6,710 nucleotides of DNA from Pseudomonadota bacterium (lineage in GTDB: Bacteria > Pseudomonadota > Alphaproteobacteria > Sphingomonadales > Sphingomonadaceae). The stretch is taken from NCBI GenBank assembly GCA_023392555.1, contig JAEVYW010000234.1, forward strand, positions 1 through 6,710, written 5' to 3'. The notes below the pieces were generated by a model. The model was not told the DNA's origin, ran no database searches, and saw only the letters and a program-made list of their open reading frames with translations. Positions 5,411-6,710 of the stretch are shown here, piece after piece (the first letter of the stretch is position 1; each line of letters starts with the position of its first letter). The position numbers and the translations under genes are program-made.

Positions 5411-6309
5411 GCTTCGCATCGGCCCCGAGCGATGCAAACAACCGCGCGGAAGCTACCGTCGCGGCGGTTTACATCCAGGACCAGATCCGTCCGACGGACT
5501 GGCTGGAGATCGTAGCCGGGCTGCGGTTCGACAGTTTCAAGCTCGATGTGAACAACCTGACCGTCGGCAGCACCGACTTCAGCCGCAGGGACAGGATGTG
5601 GTCGCCGCGCCTGGGCCTGATCCTGAAGCCGCGAGACAATCTGTCGATCTACACGAACTTCAGCAGGTCCTATCTTCCACAGTCGGGAGATCAGTTCGGA
5701 AGCCTGACCGGAACCACCGCAGAGCTGGAGCCGGAGCGCTTCGACAATTTCGAGCTCGGGGCGAAGTGGGAGCCGATCGACGGCCTCCTCGCGACCGCGG
5801 CCATTTACCAACTCGACCGCACCAACACGCGCGCCACCGATCCCGTGACTCAGCAGACGGTGCTCACCGGCGCCCAGCGCAGCCGCGGCATCGAAGTCGG
5901 ACTGGAGCGGAGCATTAGCGACCGCTGGCAGGTTTCCGCCGGCTATGCCTACCAAAAGGCGGAGATCACCGAGACGACCGCGGCTGCTCCTGAGGGCCGT
6001 CAGGTTTCGTTGGTGCCCAAGCACAGCTTCTCGCTGTGGAACCGTTACGACGTCAACAATGCGCTCGGTCTCGGCCTTGGCCTGATTGCCCGGTCGAAGT
6101 CTTTCGCCTCGATCAGCAACAATGTGACGCTTCCCGCCTATGCCCGCGTGGACGCGGCTGCATATTACAAGCTAGCCAAAGGCATCGAGGCGCAGGTCAA
6201 CGTCGAGAACATCCTCGGCGCCGACTATTTCCCGACGGCCCATAGCGACAACAATATCGCTCCAGGCGCTCCGCGGACAATCAAGGCGCAGCTTCGTTTC
6301 GGGCTCTAA
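5263..6309 (+). CDS. C-terminal barrel part of the siderophore receptor (second frame)
   Basis: An open frame of up to 348 codons; homologous sequence begins at about 5284, so the TTG at 5263 and the peptide after it are not a natural start, and I see no Shine-Dalgarno placed for independent translation. It encodes the rest of the 22-strand barrel: VYIQDQIRPTDWLEIVAGLRFD, DRMWSPRLGLILKP and SIYTNFSRSYLPQSG, then ELEPERFDNFELGAKWE, the RSRGIEVGLER strand, SLVPKHSFSLWNRYDV, and the closing region with QVNVENILGADYFPTAHS. It ends in LRFGL, with Phe third from the end, broadly like barrel C-termini recognised by the BAM complex. Its codon usage and composition match the upstream half. The stop TAA overlaps the udgX stop on the other strand. 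Confidence 0.65.
   Translation: MGEQSGRIDQTLLFGFEVGRQKSRNHRESGTFLNGSTAPLSDPTVDKQVSFASAPSDANNRAEATVAAVYIQDQIRPTDWLEIVAGLRFDSFKLDVNNLTVGSTDFSRRDRMWSPRLGLILKPRDNLSIYTNFSRSYLPQSGDQFGSLTGTTAELEPERFDNFELGAKWEPIDGLLATAAIYQLDRTNTRATDPVTQQTVLTGAQRSRGIEVGLERSISDRWQVSAGYAYQKAEITETTAAAPEGRQVSLVPKHSFSLWNRYDVNNALGLGLGLIARSKSFASISNNVTLPAYARVDAAAYYKLAKGIEAQVNVENILGADYFPTAHSDNNIAPGAPRTIKAQLRFGL
5279..5284 (+). other. Frameshift junction in the siderophore receptor
   Basis: The codons CTG GGC at 5276-5281 belong to the first frame and ATC at 5284 to the second, so the reading register drops by one base within GGCGCA. Sequence in this GC-run is consistent with loss of one G from an ancestral GGCGGC. No X-XXY-YYZ slippery heptamer is present in the right register, so programmed -1 slippage is unlikely. 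Confidence 0.75.
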
Positions 6310-6710
6310 GCGGAAAGCTTCTCGGCACGGTCGCGAACGCGCTTTAGGTCGTCGACGAACTTCTGGCGTTCCTCGACGCGGCGTTCGGGCTCGGGGATGC
6401 GGAGGAGGAAGCTCGGGTGCACGGTCACCCAGCATTCTCCTCCTTCGGCCAGCGCGATGGGTGAGCCTCGAACCTTGCTGATCGTCACGACCTTGTTGAG
6501 GACTGAACGGGCTGCAGTAGCGCCGAGCGCGACGGTGATCGGCGGGCGGATCAGCGAGCGTTCCTGATCGATCCACCAGCGGCATGCCTCGATCTCGCCG
6601 GCGTTGGGCTTGCTGTGGATGCGCTTCTTGCCGCGCTGCTCGAACTTGAAGTGCTTTACCGCATTGGTGACGTAGACCTGCGTCCGGTCGATGCCGGCTT
6701 TTTCCAGCGC
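6306..6710 (-). CDS. UdgX-family uracil-DNA binding protein, C-terminal part (partial)
   Basis: The minus-strand frame is open from the window edge to TAG at 6306-6308, giving the last 134 residues of a uracil-DNA glycosylase superfamily protein. Fragment residue 1 is at 6710. It contains VYVTNAVKHFKFE (12-24), then KKRIH (28-32, bases 6615-6629) and SKPNAGEIEACRWW (33-46), the hydrophobic strand ITVALGATAARS (58-69), and VTVHPSFLLRIP (95-106) with the family HPS motif at 98-100 (6411-6419). KKRIH corresponds to the KRRIH loop that marks UdgX; in Mycobacterium smegmatis UdgX the loop histidine bonds covalently to the DNA after uracil is removed, leaving a protein-DNA adduct. That His is present here (H32). 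Ordinary family 4 glycosylases lack this loop. The N-terminal part (Fe-S cysteines, motif I) is outside the window, so a fusion cannot be excluded. Its stop overlaps the receptor stop by 4 bases, in convergent orientation. Confidence 0.87.
   Translation of the reverse strand, partial: ALEKAGIDRTQVYVTNAVKHFKFEQRGKKRIHSKPNAGEIEACRWWIDQERSLIRPPITVALGATAARSVLNKVVTISKVRGSPIALAEGGECWVTVHPSFLLRIPEPERRVEERQKFVDDLKRVRDRAEKLSA

Larger units (their letters stand above)
4181..6309 (+). pseudogene. TonB-dependent siderophore receptor, interrupted by a single-base frameshift
   Basis: The locus encodes an outer-membrane receptor of the TIGR01783-type TonB-dependent siderophore family, which imports ferric siderophore using TonB-ExbBD energy. 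The N-terminal half is read from 4181 and the C-terminal barrel from a second frame. Homology switches near 5279-5284: the first frame is sensible up to G367 (codon 5279-5281), and the second resumes at ATC 5284 with IDQTLLFGFEVGRQKSRN. Adding one base there (for instance a G, making GGC GGC ATC) restores one protein of about 709 aa, a normal length for the family. Without it, translation runs 42 nonsense residues to a stop at 5408-5410. Both halves keep good barrel-like sequence and there is no second lesion, so the break is either very recent or a sequencing/assembly error. An in-frame TAG at 4169-4171 rules out a longer N-terminus. No clear Shine-Dalgarno is present. The substrate is unknown; the plug resembles catecholate receptors of the Fiu type, which is weak evidence. 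Confidence 0.85.

Noticed and set aside
4544..6024. Antisense frames opposite the receptor (4544-5092 and 5212-6024)
   Set aside because: Val/Ala/Arg/Glu-rich shadows. The second spans the frameshift only because it lies in an unaffected antisense frame, and shows no motif.

Overview
The window is GC-rich and densely packed, with short intergenic gaps. The protein set points to an alphaproteobacterium, most likely a sphingomonad (Sphingomonadales). It contains a membrane-anchored class I cytochrome c of the CycM/c552 kind, a NudC-type NADH pyrophosphatase, a LOG-family nucleotide hydrolase, a CreD-like membrane protein, a TonB-dependent siderophore receptor with a glycine-rich plug, and a UdgX-type uracil-DNA binding protein. 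This lineage call rests on remembered family resemblance, not on a database search.

Layout. Positions 1-1718 (+ strand) hold the tail of an unidentified gene, then nudC, whose TTG start overlaps that gene's stop, then a cytochrome c gene; the three look co-transcribed. Positions 1733-4063 (- strand, read right to left) hold creD followed by a LOG-family gene, a probable two-gene operon. A strong GC hairpin lies between them, directly against the LOG start codon. Positions 4064-4180 form a divergent control region with a perfect Shine-Dalgarno for creD and a Fur-box-like operator facing the receptor. Positions 4181-6309 (+) hold the siderophore receptor, split by a single-base frameshift near 5279-5284. 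Positions 6306-6710 (- strand) hold the C-terminal part of udgX, whose stop codon overlaps the receptor stop by 4 bases; its 5' end lies beyond the window.

How the genes relate. NudC (NAD(H)/NAD-capped RNA turnover) and the cytochrome (electron transfer in the periplasm) are both redox-linked but have no known joint pathway. CreD and LOG may share expression. The receptor would bring ferric siderophore across the outer membrane and is probably iron-regulated. UdgX is a DNA-damage protein and is independent of the receptor. I see no mobile element, CRISPR array, tRNA or rRNA.

I found no convincing undescribed multi-gene system. The observations most worth following are the receptor frameshift (real lesion or sequencing error), the Fur-like operator placed almost on the receptor start codon, the hairpin at the LOG start, and the UdgX with its suicide-type KKRIH loop.
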